DNA from: Artemisia argyi
Taxonomy: Eukaryota; Streptophyta; Magnoliopsida; Asterales; Asteraceae
Assembly (NCBI GenBank): GCA_030686995.1
Contig: CM060695.1
Location: forward strand, 97,306,871-97,370,870
DNA: 64,000 nt
Reading direction: 5' to 3'
Below are positions 36,999-47,189 of this stretch, in pieces. A program made the position numbers and the translations under genes. A model generated the notes under the pieces. That model was not told where the DNA came from. It saw only the letters and a list, made by a program, of their open reading frames with translations, and made no database searches. Positions within the stretch are counted from its first letter, which is position 1; each line of letters begins with the position of its first letter.

Positions 36999-38128
36999 GA
37001 ACCTAGCCGCATTGTAGTATTGTACAATGTTATTTGATATTTTTTGGTTGTAATAGTAGTTTCTTATGAAAATGGAAAGTGGTTTAGGTTAAATTTGTGT
37101 CTTTCATACATAAACCCTTCAACTTTTATTTGGTTCATGGTCTTGTTAACTCGCTCTGAACCGGACCTTGGTCCAGTTTTTAGTTGTATTTATATTCCTT
37201 TAACCCATTTTTAGGGCTCTGGTCCAGTTTCAACTTAACACACTTATCCCCAGGAGAAGAGGTCTAAAGCCTCCCGGAAAGGTTTCACATTAACTAAACA
37301 TGCTGTCAAATTTGTTGCTTTGAACATGTGTTTTGCAATGAGATATGAGACAGCCTTCAGTGTGGAAGACCGATGGGACTAACTCCTAGGACTTTCATAT
37401 GATTCTAACAAAATCTCGGTAGCCTAGAACTGCGCTTGTTCCATACAAAACAACTGTGAACTTGGTGAACATAGAAGAGTGTTTGGAAGAACCGAAGAAG
37501 TGAAGGTTTGTCTAACCATCTTGATAGCGAGTTGTGAGGAGCACGAGTGCCCTTAGTTTGCTATAAAAGACAATTACCAAATGTTATAAAATGAGACGTT
37601 AGGTCGTCCCACATGTTTTAGACCTGCAAGTAGACAAAAGAACTAACAAGTCATATACCTTCTAGCCTTTGACACAACACTAGGTCAAAACCCAAAATGA
37701 AATTGTTAAGACCGTTAATCACAACAAATCTAGTCTTTTTACTTGTAATTATCTATGTTTAGGTTACTTACCTCTAAGTCTATAAAGCAGGATATCCATC
37801 ACCTATTTATGCATTTTTGATCAAGTTAACTGGATACCCAATCCCAAATAGCCAACTCAATTGTCATAGAGTATTATGTATGAGTGCGTCACTACTGTCA
37901 TACCATTTTCTTTTTACCAAAATATACGCACTCATAATATATTTATCTACCTGCCCAATTATACTAAACTTACACATACATCTAGCCCAATTTGATACGG
38001 CCCAACACATTATAACGCTGGACAATTGTTTCATCGAGTATTATACATACGATAATATATACACGCACCCCATTCAATCTATATGCGCGTTACCTGACGA
38101 TGAGAATTATCATATTCTCATGAGGTCC
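36999..38128. other. intergenic downstream of CIR
   Basis: Presumably holds the CIR 3' UTR (TTTGATATTTTTTGG, then GTAATAGTAG, from 37033). The 109-codon ORF at 37817-38146 has no recognisable feature and enters a MITE; I do not support it. Confidence 0.45.
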
Positions 38129-38131
38129 TTA

Positions 38132-38420
38132 GAGCATCTACTATGATAAACCTTTTACAAAAGTTTATACATTAATGCATCAATAAATTTTAGACTTTTT
38201 GATTTTATAAACCTACATTCACTATAGTATAAACCTTTGCAAGTTCATAATTTTTTTTTTTTAACAAATGCATTAAATGTATTAAATTCATAAATAGGTT
38301 AAAAAATTAGGAACTCTTCATGCCATATAGACATGAAATGAATGTCCACTATTGTTGAAATAAACATAAAACTTTTCATCTTTTTTAGAACTTTTCATAA
38401 ACCCACTATAGTGGATGACC
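38132..38420. mobile_element. Tourist/PIF-Harbinger-like MITE (289 bp), TSD TTA
   Basis: It starts GAGCATCTACTATGAT; the reverse complement of the end reads GGTCATCCACTATAGTGG, giving terminal inverted repeats of about 16 bp with few mismatches. Both sides carry TTA (38129-38131 and 38421-38423), the usual Harbinger target. The interior is AT-rich and noncoding. Confidence 0.68.
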
Positions 38421-38423
38421 TTA

Positions 38424-39467
38424 CTAGTTATTAACGGAACCAAACATATAATGAATCCACACCAATCTAACCTCAGTTTACAAATCATACGTAAGCTTAC
38501 ACATATTAAATATTAAAAAAACGAATAAAAAAAAAAGAAAGAAAAAAAAGAAAAGAAGAGAGACGAGGTCACGTGGGGATGCCTACCCCTCCAACCCCTA
38601 CTCACGCTAACCTACCTGGTGTACTTGCTTCAGGCAATGATGGACAATTGGACATACCTTCTACCACAACAAGTTGTATAGTCTAGTGTAAAAAATGACT
38701 GCATGACTAGTTGATAACATCACATGATCTTTTGCTAGATGTCTCTTAAAAACATAATTTAATTTCTTTTGGTGCTAAATCTTATAATGCAACTAGCAAC
38801 AGGTCATCTCACAACATAAACAAACTGAGTCGGATATGAGTTCAACTCGTCCAAGTAGAGGTGGACCCCAAGACTTTAACAGTGTGGTACTGTGGTCTCA
38901 AGATTAATTTAGAAAAGAAATGGAGAGAAAAAGATTTTATGTTTTTGAGATTTTTAAGAGAAAAGAAAGGACCAGAAAGGAATGGAGGGGGGATTAGAGG
39001 CATTTTTGTTCAAAAATATTTGTATTGGGCGAACCGAAAAGAAAACCAACTTATTTCAACCATATTAACCCTTCTTTATGTTCTTTCCTTTCTTTAGACT
39101 ACTATTAAGCAATTCTATCATCCTTTTCTGTAATCACATAGGAAAATAAACACAAATATGTGGCATCTCCAATTTTGTTTATTCCAGTAACTACAAATAT
39201 AGGAGAAACATAATATTTACTTCAAATTTTACAAACATAAAGTCTGATGCAAATGTTTTTTCTTCTCATCGTAGTAAACACATGTAATAGAAGCTAATAG
39301 GTGTTGTTATTCTCATCATGAATCATACGGATTTTATTTTGCACACCACAAATAATAATATTACAATTAAAACTAGTGAAACGCTAGAAATACTGTACAA
39401 ACTACAAACAACAATAAAAATCTTAAATGATATAAGGATTGACAAAGAGTAAACTCAACAGGAGTTC
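38424..39467. other. intergenic / 3' flank of the RLP gene
   Basis: An A/G-rich low-complexity tract lies at 38514-38570. The 78-codon ORF at 38861-39097 is not supported. The last part (39120-39467) would be 3' UTR for the minus-strand RLP gene. Confidence 0.45.
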
Positions 39468-39917
39468 TTACCAAATTTTGAAGAGTTGTATACAATTTAA
39501 ACGGTAGCTCATTAACAAGATTGTTGAGAAGAATCCAATCGGAAAACCGATCCATGTTCCTTCCCAAAACATCCTTGATAGATCCTCCTCTTCCTCGACT
39601 CTTCCTTCCGATGATGGAATATCTTCTGGACATTTGGTTTTAATTTGCATGCCGCATAATCTACTATTGTTTTGAAAACTCAACTCATCCATAGTGTCCA
39701 TTTGTCGACCACGAGGTATTTTACCCGTCAACATGTTGTTGCTCACATCTAGAACTGTGAGATTGCCAAGCTGATCTAGTGATTGAGGAATCGAACCCGA
39801 GAGTTCATTATGCGAAACATCCAAGCTCTCTATGCCCTCTAAATTGCCAAATGACAGTGGAATGTTCCCAGAAATCTTGTTGTGTGATATGTTGAGCTGT
39901 TTCAGAGCTTTGAGATT
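39468..39917 (-). pseudogene. RLP gene part 3: last LRRs, C-terminal cap and membrane segment
   Basis: The minus-strand 3' end of a leucine-rich-repeat receptor-like protein. It holds the last repeats (LKALKQLNISHNKISGNIP, then SLDVSHNELSGSIPQSLDQL and LTVLDVSNNMLTGKIPRG), the C-terminal cap with SRLCGMQIKTKCPED, an acidic juxtamembrane stretch (EGRVEEEEDLS), one transmembrane helix (WIGFPIGFFSTILLMSY) and a short cytoplasmic tail, with the stop at 39468-39470. No kinase follows, which marks an RLP and not a receptor kinase. It is separated from the previous part by copia element b; AGATT at 39913-39917 is the target duplication. Confidence 0.92.
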
Positions 39918-40314
39918 TGTGAACCAACTTATAATCTCGATTGTTACTTTGTGAAGAAAACGTGAAGGACCAAAAGTGTAGAAGTGAAACTCTACAACCG
40001 TTTAGTTAGTTAAATTAGTTATAAAAGTTAGTTATTTCCAGAGATGGTCGAATGGTCACAATGCTTGGCATATACCTGTTCGAATCATCATGTTGTTTAG
40101 TAGCATCGGTTAGACAATACCGAATAGACATGACTTATAGATGAAAGGTTATGATGGTTGGACACACCCATTGGAAACCTATAAGTACTTGATACCATGT
40201 AACATTACAATAGTTGGATAAAGTTTATATTTAAGTTATCTTTTGTTATTTACGTTTGCAAATCTTATTCGTGTACAAATTGATCCAAACACAAACAGAA
40301 ACTTTGGGACAACA
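39918..40314 (+). repeat. 5' LTR of element b (397 bp)
   Basis: TGTGAACCAACTTATAATC to CTTTGGGACAACA. It differs from the 3' LTR at three positions (G/T in AAGTTAG, T/C in CTTTTG, G/A in ATTCGTG). Confidence 0.95.
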
Positions 40315-40315
40315 T

Positions 40316-40329
40316 TTGGCATCAAGAGC
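40316..40329 (+). promoter_or_regulatory. PBS-like sequence of element b
   Basis: TTGGCATCAAGAGC one base after the LTR is a variant of the initiator-tRNA-Met site TGGTATCAGAGC (C for T, one extra A). Confidence 0.65.
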
Positions 40330-41646
40330 CTTTGCTTGTTTTACTCGTCACACCATCAAACAAAATCCAGAAACCTTTGAACCATATCTGTATCGAGATA
40401 AAACAACCAAATTTGTACCGAAGCCTTGAAACCAAAACCCACGCTGGAAATTTTTTTCAGGAACATCGCACACCCTTGATCCTTGTTAACTTTAGAAGGG
40501 TTGCATAGATAACTTAAGAAAAAAGAAAAGTCATATACACTTTTCTTTGTATCGAAAATTTGCAAACAGGAAGGATACCACTCTTTAGAAATTTGGTACC
40601 TTGGTTTGTTGTGATTCGTACGCCACAACAAAACCAGAAAACGTTGGAGGTTTTCTTGTTAAACAACAACAAGAAACGTACTTGTGTGTTCTCTACTACA
40701 ACACAACAAGGGAAGATTAGAAATCTAGAAGAACTTGTGTACATAACTTGGTACGCAAAAGAAAAGAAGCTCAGAAACATACACGAGCATTGCTTGGAAC
40801 AAAGAAGGAGATACCGGTACATACAAGAGATAAAGGCACGTTGGCAATACTTTGGAAACAACAACAAATTGAAGAAAAACTAGCGACTTGATCACTCGCT
40901 CCATTAAAGGAATACCGAATAGGTTTTTTTCAGAACCTATTGACGAAGTTGTTGTACATACGGTGTGGACAGAAAGAAGAAGAAAAGGAGAACGAAATAG
41001 AAAGAGTATTGTGGAAACAACGAAGCAAGGAAGCAAGCAATAGTGGAACGACAAACTTTTGTTTAGACGTTGGTGTAATTGGAATTTTAGTACCCCGGAT
41101 ACTAAAGAAAGAAGAAAAAGAAAGCAACTAAGTTGCTGATTTTTGGAAGAAGAATACCGTGAGTATTTGTTGAAGAAGGGAGACATGGAATAAGAAAACA
41201 ACGACAACAATTCTGAAGGTTGATCGTGGCCAGAAATTCAATTCGAGTAGAAATTTTTGGAGGAAGCCTATACATAACAAGGGTACGAGGCAGAGTAGTA
41301 GGAGCCAAGTCAAGAAGAAACGGAACAACGTGGAAATTTGGTTAATAAAACTCGACAACCAGATTTGAAAGGAGACGAGGAAAGATTAGTACGTGGTTGA
41401 TATATCTCTTTGTATCGACACACAAGTGGGAACGCAAAACATACGAGGTCACGTTATCATCATTGGATTTCATTTATACATTTATAGTATAGATATTCAT
41501 TATTAGGAAATCCCGAGAACTATATTTGATCCCCGTATTACTAGGATTCCCGGATAACTATTTCTATTTCCCGTAGTAGTAAGGTTATACCATACTAGTT
41601 AGATTTCCCATATAAGTCAGAAGTGAAGATCATAAACACATCTAGA
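40330..41646 (+). other. 1.3-kb leader of element b
   Basis: Long untranslated leader between PBS and gag. Several frames on both strands happen to be open (for example 40725-41210 minus), but none shows family features. An imperfect hairpin GGTTTGTTGTG / CACAACAAAACC lies near 40603-40638. Confidence 0.55.
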
Positions 41647-42579
41647 ATGTCGGGTGGAGATGACACTAACGCCAATAGCACTGTAGTTAAACCCATTACA
41701 CCGCTTACACAATATCAATGTCCTAAACTCAAAACCACAAACTACACTGTTTGGGCTATTCAAATTAAGGTCATATTAGAAGCACATGGTTTATGGGAGA
41801 CTATAGAACCCAAAGAAAACACCCAAGCCGATGATAAGAAGGATAAGGCAACTATTGCCCTCCTATATCAAGCATTAACCGAGGATGTGATCTTACAAGT
41901 AGCAAGTTGTAAAACTGCTAGAGAACTGTGGGAATCATTGAAAAAGAGACACGTTGGAGAAGAAAGAGTGCAACAAGCACGATTACAATCCCTAATGATA
42001 GGATTTAATGCCCTTCAAATGAAGGATGAGGAGACGGTGGATGCATTTACAGATAAACTAAATGGTTATGCCACGAAGGCAAAAGAATTAGGAAAAACCT
42101 TGGATGAATCACTTTTAGTACGAAAACTATTAGACTCCACACCAGATAGGTTCATTCAGATAGTAGCATCCATAGAACAAACAAGTGATCTAGATGATGT
42201 CACCCTAGATGAGATCACTGGAAAATTAAAAGCATTCGAGGAAAGGATAAAACTCCGAAAGGGAGGACAAGCAGAAAGCCAGGATAACCTATTACTCGCA
42301 CAAGGCGATCACTCTAGATATAAGAAACGATTTAACAAGTATAAGGGTAGATCAAACTACTCAAGAGGAAACTGGCAGAATAAAGGAAATAGAGACAACT
42401 CGCATGGAGAAAACCCAACTCACAATGATAAGTATAATAGAAATAGAGGTGAGTGGAAGAAGAAGATTAAATGTTTCAATTGCGGTAACATGGACACTTT
42501 AAGAAAGAATGTAGAAAACCACCAACAACTCAAGAACAGTCAAACCTTATCTATGAAGACGATGAGCCATCACTGTTAA
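41647..42579 (+). CDS. copia element b Gag, frameshifted in the zinc knuckle
   Basis: I choose the ATG at 41647 (MSGGDDTNANS); the frame opens slightly earlier without an ATG. Copia gag features: KLKTTNYTVWAIQIKVILEA, then ARELWESLKKRHVG and LQSLMIGFNALQM, and a basic Asn/Gly-rich tail. The CCHC knuckle starts CFNCGNM, then changes frame: a base is missing around 42492, so His and the last Cys appear only in the next frame (HFKKEC). The shifted frame ends at TAA 42577-42579, overlapping the ATG of the pol ORF by one base. Confidence 0.85.
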   Translation: MSGGDDTNANSTVVKPITPLTQYQCPKLKTTNYTVWAIQIKVILEAHGLWETIEPKENTQADDKKDKATIALLYQALTEDVILQVASCKTARELWESLKKRHVGEERVQQARLQSLMIGFNALQMKDEETVDAFTDKLNGYATKAKELGKTLDESLLVRKLLDSTPDRFIQIVASIEQTSDLDDVTLDEITGKLKAFEERIKLRKGGQAESQDNLLLAQGDHSRYKKRFNKYKGRSNYSRGNWQNKGNRDNSHGENPTHNDKYNRNRGEWKKKIKCFNCGNMDTLRKNVENHQQLKNSQTLSMKTMSHHC

Positions 42580-45500
42580 TGACTACACATGAAGAAGTAT
42601 TGTTAAATGAAGGACAAATACAACCCGGAAAGTATGCTACAACAGATGATAGCATATGGTATTTAGATAATGGTGCAAGCAACCATATGACGGGAACAAA
42701 GAGTCATTTTAAAGATATAGACGAAAGTATCACTGGACGCGTTTGTTTTGGAGATGGATCATATGTAGAGATAAAGGGTAGAGGTTCAATATTACTAGGA
42801 TGTAGAAACAAGGAGCAAAAGATAATATCAGATGTTTACTACATACCAAACCTCAAGAGCAACATACTTAGTCTAGGACAACTTACTGAAATAGGTTGTA
42901 AGATTATAATGGATGGAAACAAGCTGACTTTGTATGATAAGAATAAGAAGTTGTTGATGAAGATAGAAAGATCGAAGAATAGACTTTACAGTATTAGACT
43001 ACAAATAGAAGCACCTATATGCCTCTTAGCAAAAGTGGATAACCAAGCATGGTTATGGCACGCAAGATTAGGTCATCTGAACTTTGACGATATCAGCAAG
43101 ATGACAAGAAAAGGATTAGTAGAAGGAATACCAAGAATAAGTCATGCAGGACAAGTATGTGATGCATGCTTATTAGGAAAACACAGCAGAACCCCATTTC
43201 CAAACCAAGCCAAATTCAGATCAAAGAACCCACTAGACTTAGTTTATGGAGATCTCTGTGGTCCCATAAGTCCAACAACAAATTCTGGAAAGAAACTCAT
43301 CTTCTTACTAGTAGATGACTGTACACATTACATGTGGGCCTATTTTCTAACATCTAAGGATCAGGCCTTCAATATATTTAAGGAATTTAGACAGAAGGTT
43401 GAAATGGAGTTAAGATTGAAGTTAAGAATGCTAAGAACAGATAGAGGTGGAGAATTCACATCACATGAATTCGATAAGTATTGTAAAGATAATGGAATAG
43501 CACGACAGTTAACAGCACCATACTTACCGCAACAAAATGGAGTAGTTGAAAGAAAGAATAGAACTGTGTTATCAACTACCAGGAGTATGATGAAAGCGAT
43601 GAAGTTACCCTTAACTTTTTGGGCGGAAGCAGTAAAACATGCCATTTATATTCTAAATAGGGTACCTACACGAGCACTAGAAGATAAAACACCATATGAA
43701 GCACTCTACAAGAGAAAACCGAACCTACAAAACCTTAGAATATTCGGATGCACAGCTTATGCTAAGATAACAATACCTCACTTGAAGAAGTTAGATGACA
43801 GAAGCATACCGATGGTTTATTTAGGAGTAGAGGAAGGATCAAAAGCTTGTAGGCTATATGATCCAGTAAGAAAGAAGAAACATGTTAGTAGGGACGTAAA
43901 GTTTATGGAAACGAAACCGTGGAATTGGGATAAGAATGGAGATGATACGGATACACAAGACACATTTTGGGCTAGTTTTGTGGTAGACGAAGTTGATAAT
44001 GGAAATCCTACACCAATCAACATAGAAAACATAGATAACACGTATCATGAAGAAGATCAAATACTGGATCCAATACCTGATCCAGCATCACCAATTACAC
44101 CACCAACACACACTTACGAACCCAACTCAGAAAGTGAAAGACAAGCTACTATTAGTTCATTAGAAAGCTCATCAGGAAGCTCAGAAAGATATGATCACAG
44201 ACCAGTACGAGGTTTAAAGAATATCAATGAAATTTATCAACATGCACAACAAGTAGAAACTCCAAGCTTATTTTTCATTGAAGAAGAACCCCGTAACTAC
44301 AAGGAAGCATCAAAAGACGAGAAATGGATTGAGGCCATGAAAATTGAAATAGATTCAATCAACAAGAATCACACATGGACTCTCACAGATTTTCCAGAAA
44401 ACCAAAAGGCAATAGGACTCAAATGGGTTTACAAAACCAAGAAAGATGCACAGGGAAAGATCATTAAGTATAAAGCAAGATTAGTAGCAAAAGGTTATGT
44501 ACAAGAACAAGGAATAGACTTTGATGAAGTATTTGCACCAGTAGCTAGAATAGAGACAGTTCGTTTGATATTAGCACTAGCAGTATATCATGGATGGCAA
44601 GTACACCACTTAGACGTAAAATCAGCATTTCTACATGGAGAATTGAAAGAAGAAGTCTACGTTACACAACCTGAAGGATTTATTCAACAAGGAAACCTAG
44701 GAAAAGTATACAAGCTAACCAAAGCTTTGTATGGCTTAAGACAAGCACCACGAGCTTGGAATGTGAAGCTTGATCAAACCTTGAAATCACTAGATTTTAA
44801 GAAATGTAATCTCGAACAAGCAGTCTACACGAAGAGAAACAAGAATTCAACACTTATAGTTGGAGTTTATGTAGATGATTTAATAATCACGGGTACTCCA
44901 AAGAAAGAAATAGACTTGTTCAAATCCCAAATGGAAGAAAAATTTGAAATGAGCGACTTAGGATTGCTAGCATATTACCTTGGGATAGAAGTTACACAGA
45001 CAGGAGGAGAGATTACCATCAAGCAAACTGGATACATTAACAAGATCCTCAAAGAAACAAGTATGACGGATAGCAATGATATAAAGATACCATTGGATCC
45101 CGGCACTAAGTTGGTCAAGGCGGAAGATGGAGAACCAGTTGACGCAATTTATTACCGAAGCTTAATTGGAAGCCTCAGATACTTACTACATACAAGACCG
45201 GATCTTAGTTACTCAGTCGGACTACTCAGCAGATTCATGCAAGACCCGAAGGAACATCACCTGAAGGCAGTTAAACAAGTAATCCGATATGTCAAAGGAA
45301 CAAAAGAACATGGAATAATATACAAGAAGGAAGGCGGCTGCAAGATTACAGGTTACAGTGACAGTAGTTATGGAATCAATACCGATCAAGGAAAAGGAAC
45401 TACTGGAGTCGTATTTTACTTTGGAGAGTCACCTATCACTTGGTGTACTCAGAAACAACCTACAGTGACGCTCTCATCATGTGAATCAGAATTCATGGCG

Positions 45501-45833
45501 GCTATTGCAACAGCATGTCAAGCCTTATGGTTAAAACGTTTACTTAGTGAATTGACTGGAATGGAAGAAAAAAGAATAACACTCAGAGTCGACAACGTAT
45601 CAGCAATAGCACTCGTGAAGAACCCAATATTTCATGGAAGGAGTAAACATATAGACATTCGCTATCATTTCATTCGGGAATGTGTAGAGAATGGTCATAT
45701 AAATGTGGAACACGTTAGCAGAGAACTACAAAGAGCAGATATATTAACGAAAGCTTTACCAAGACTTAAGTTTACAACTATGAGACAGATGCTCGGAGTT
45801 CAAGACCTTAGACAAAGCAACAACCAAGATTAA
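42579..45833 (+). CDS. copia element b Pol (PR-IN-RT-RNase H), intact frame
   Basis: An open frame of 1084 codons. Order: protease YLDNGASNHMTG; pre-integrase HHCC finger WHARLGHLNF...CDACLLGKH (all ligands present); integrase with GDLCGP, RTDRGGEF and PQQNGVVERKNR; Glu/Asp-rich linker; RT with LDVKSAFLHG and YVDD at about 44869-44880; LLHTRPDLSYSVGLLSRF; RNase H with YSDSSYG, SSCESEFMAA and VDNVSAIAL; tail RADILTKALPRLKF. The ATG at 42579 is probably not the native start: before the one-base loss, gag and pol would have been one frame. All catalytic residues I can check are present. Confidence 0.93.
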   Translation: MTTHEEVLLNEGQIQPGKYATTDDSIWYLDNGASNHMTGTKSHFKDIDESITGRVCFGDGSYVEIKGRGSILLGCRNKEQKIISDVYYIPNLKSNILSLGQLTEIGCKIIMDGNKLTLYDKNKKLLMKIERSKNRLYSIRLQIEAPICLLAKVDNQAWLWHARLGHLNFDDISKMTRKGLVEGIPRISHAGQVCDACLLGKHSRTPFPNQAKFRSKNPLDLVYGDLCGPISPTTNSGKKLIFLLVDDCTHYMWAYFLTSKDQAFNIFKEFRQKVEMELRLKLRMLRTDRGGEFTSHEFDKYCKDNGIARQLTAPYLPQQNGVVERKNRTVLSTTRSMMKAMKLPLTFWAEAVKHAIYILNRVPTRALEDKTPYEALYKRKPNLQNLRIFGCTAYAKITIPHLKKLDDRSIPMVYLGVEEGSKACRLYDPVRKKKHVSRDVKFMETKPWNWDKNGDDTDTQDTFWASFVVDEVDNGNPTPINIENIDNTYHEEDQILDPIPDPASPITPPTHTYEPNSESERQATISSLESSSGSSERYDHRPVRGLKNINEIYQHAQQVETPSLFFIEEEPRNYKEASKDEKWIEAMKIEIDSINKNHTWTLTDFPENQKAIGLKWVYKTKKDAQGKIIKYKARLVAKGYVQEQGIDFDEVFAPVARIETVRLILALAVYHGWQVHHLDVKSAFLHGELKEEVYVTQPEGFIQQGNLGKVYKLTKALYGLRQAPRAWNVKLDQTLKSLDFKKCNLEQAVYTKRNKNSTLIVGVYVDDLIITGTPKKEIDLFKSQMEEKFEMSDLGLLAYYLGIEVTQTGGEITIKQTGYINKILKETSMTDSNDIKIPLDPGTKLVKAEDGEPVDAIYYRSLIGSLRYLLHTRPDLSYSVGLLSRFMQDPKEHHLKAVKQVIRYVKGTKEHGIIYKKEGGCKITGYSDSSYGINTDQGKGTTGVVFYFGESPITWCTQKQPTVTLSSCESEFMAAIATACQALWLKRLLSELTGMEEKRITLRVDNVSAIALVKNPIFHGRSKHIDIRYHFIRECVENGHINVEHVSRELQRADILTKALPRLKFTTMRQMLGVQDLRQSNNQD

Positions 45834-45842
45834 GGAGGAGAA

Positions 45843-46239
45843 TGTGAACCAACTTATAATCTCGATTGTTACTTTGTGAAGAAAACGTGAAGGACCAAAA
45901 GTGTAGAAGTGAAACTCTACAACCGTTTAGTTAGTTAAATTAGTTATAAAAGTTATTTATTTCCAGAGATGGTCGAATGGTCACAATGCTTGGCATATAC
46001 CTGTTCGAATCATCATGTTGTTTAGTAGCATCGGTTAGACAATACCGAATAGACATGACTTATAGATGAAAGGTTATGATGGTTGGACACACCCATTGGA
46101 AACCTATAAGTACTTGATACCATGTAACATTACAATAGTTGGATAAAGTTTATATTTAAGTTATCTTCTGTTATTTACGTTTGCAAATCTTATTCATGTA
46201 CAAATTGATCCAAACACAAACAGAAACTTTGGGACAACA
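45843..46239 (+). repeat. 3' LTR of element b (397 bp)
   Basis: Starts TGTGAACC directly after the polypurine tract AAGGAGGAGAA (45832-45842) and ends GGGACAACA. Confidence 0.95.
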
Positions 46240-46494
46240 AGATTGCCTAATGATGCTGGTATTTCACCAGAAATATTGTTGCCCGAAAAGTCCAACAAAA
46301 CAAAGAAACGGAGGTTTCGTAGGCGTTGAGAAGATTTCTTCGAATTCACTATTAAGTCTTGATCAGAGTCTTCCAAAATGGAAGGGGAAATAGGAATTGA
46401 TGATGCTGACATATTCATCATTGGAAGGTTTGCCATATGTCGTGGAATGCTTCCTGTTAGGTTGTTCCTGGAGAGATCAAGAATTCGAAGAGAA
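46240..46494 (-). pseudogene. RLP gene part 2: middle LRR segment
   Basis: A 255-bp piece of the minus-strand RLP between the two copia insertions. It encodes RILDLSRNNLTGSIPRHMA, the island-like segment with SSIPISPSILEDSDQDLIV, and FFVLLDFSGNNISGEIPASL, the usual order where the LRR island meets the last repeats. It is bounded by GAGAA (46490-46494) and AGATT (46240-46244), the target duplications of elements c and b. Frame is maintained across both junctions once one copy of each duplication is counted. Confidence 0.93.
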
Positions 46495-47162
46495 TGTTGG
46501 AAAATTTAGTGCACTTGAGGGACCAATTCACACCTGGTAATGGGTTTGGAGTATGGAGTATACATCCATTTGGTCACTGAATCCCCTGACTCAATAGTGG
46601 TTATGTTGTGAATCTGCTGCTAGTTGATTCAGCTGCTAGTGTGTTTCCACTGATGTGTTAACGTTACCACTGCAAGGGTTATTGTTTCCACTGCAAGGGT
46701 TGTTGTTACCACTGCAAGGGTTGTTGTTACCACTGCTAGTGTTAACGTTACCACTGCTAGTGTTAACATTACCACTGCTAGTGATAATGTTTCCACTGAT
46801 CCTATAATTATGGAAATTATTATGATATAATTAATGGGCCATTAATTATACTTAATACTATGGGCTAGGGTTTGAGTATTCTCTATTATAAATAGAGATC
46901 ACATCATTATGCATGAAGGTAAGTTATCATACGATATACTAAACACAAAACCCTAAACACTACAATACGCATCTGGTTCTTGGTTTGTGCCTAAAGCAAG
47001 AACATCACTTGGTCTTATCCCATAGAGATATTCATGTAACCCAGGCATAGGGTCGAATAGTTTCTATTGGAAAGTGATACCACGATTTCAAGTGAATATC
47101 CGATACCTTTATTGATTATCTTAACCCTAATCTGGGAACTGTTTTACACATAACAACCAACA
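46495..47162 (+). repeat. 5' LTR of element c (668 bp)
   Basis: TGTTGGAAAATTTAGTG to AACAACCAACA. The U3 contains six 21-bp tandem units at 46667-46792, about 95 bp upstream of the TATA-like TATAAATAG at 46887-46895. Start of transcription is expected around 46920. Confidence 0.95.
46667..46792 (+). repeat. 21-bp tandem array in the U3 of the element c 5' LTR
   Basis: Six contiguous 21-bp units starting CCACTG, of two types: CCACTGCAAGGGTTRTTGTT and CCACTGCTAGTGTTAACGTT with slight variants (three of each). The 3' LTR array at 51924-52049 also has six units but two of the first type and four of the second. Confidence 0.9.
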
Positions 47163-47164
47163 AT

Positions 47165-47178
47165 CAATAGAAACTATT
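47165..47178 (+). promoter_or_regulatory. PBS-position sequence complementary to the element's own LTR
   Basis: CAATAGAAACTATT begins 2 nt after the 5' LTR, where a primer binding site should be, but lacks the TGG start required to pair with tRNA CCA ends. Its exact reverse complement, AATAGTTTCTATTG, is at 47056-47069 in the LTR's transcribed part. That the pair serves for self-priming is inference. Confidence 0.5.
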
Positions 47179-47189
47179 AGTGATAATCA

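Larger units (their letters stand above)
39918..46239 (+). mobile_element. Ty1/copia element b inserted in the RLP gene, TSD AGATT
   Basis: Two 397-bp LTRs of identical length with three substitutions by eye flank a full internal region. Perfect 5-bp duplications AGATT lie at 39913-39917 and 46240-46244. Internal order: PBS-like site, a 1.3-kb leader, gag, pol, polypurine tract. It is antisense to the host gene. The only coding lesion seen is a one-base loss in the gag zinc knuckle. Confidence 0.96.

Noticed and set aside
37817..38146. 109-codon plus-strand ORF
   Set aside because: Biased by AT content, no recognisable motif, overlaps the start of a MITE.
40514..41358. several 60-160-codon ORFs in the leader of element b
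   Set aside because: No family motif, mutually overlapping on both strands, in a noncoding leader.
46667..46792. CRISPR-like array
   Set aside because: Units are contiguous without unique spacers, lie inside an LTR, and the genome is eukaryotic.
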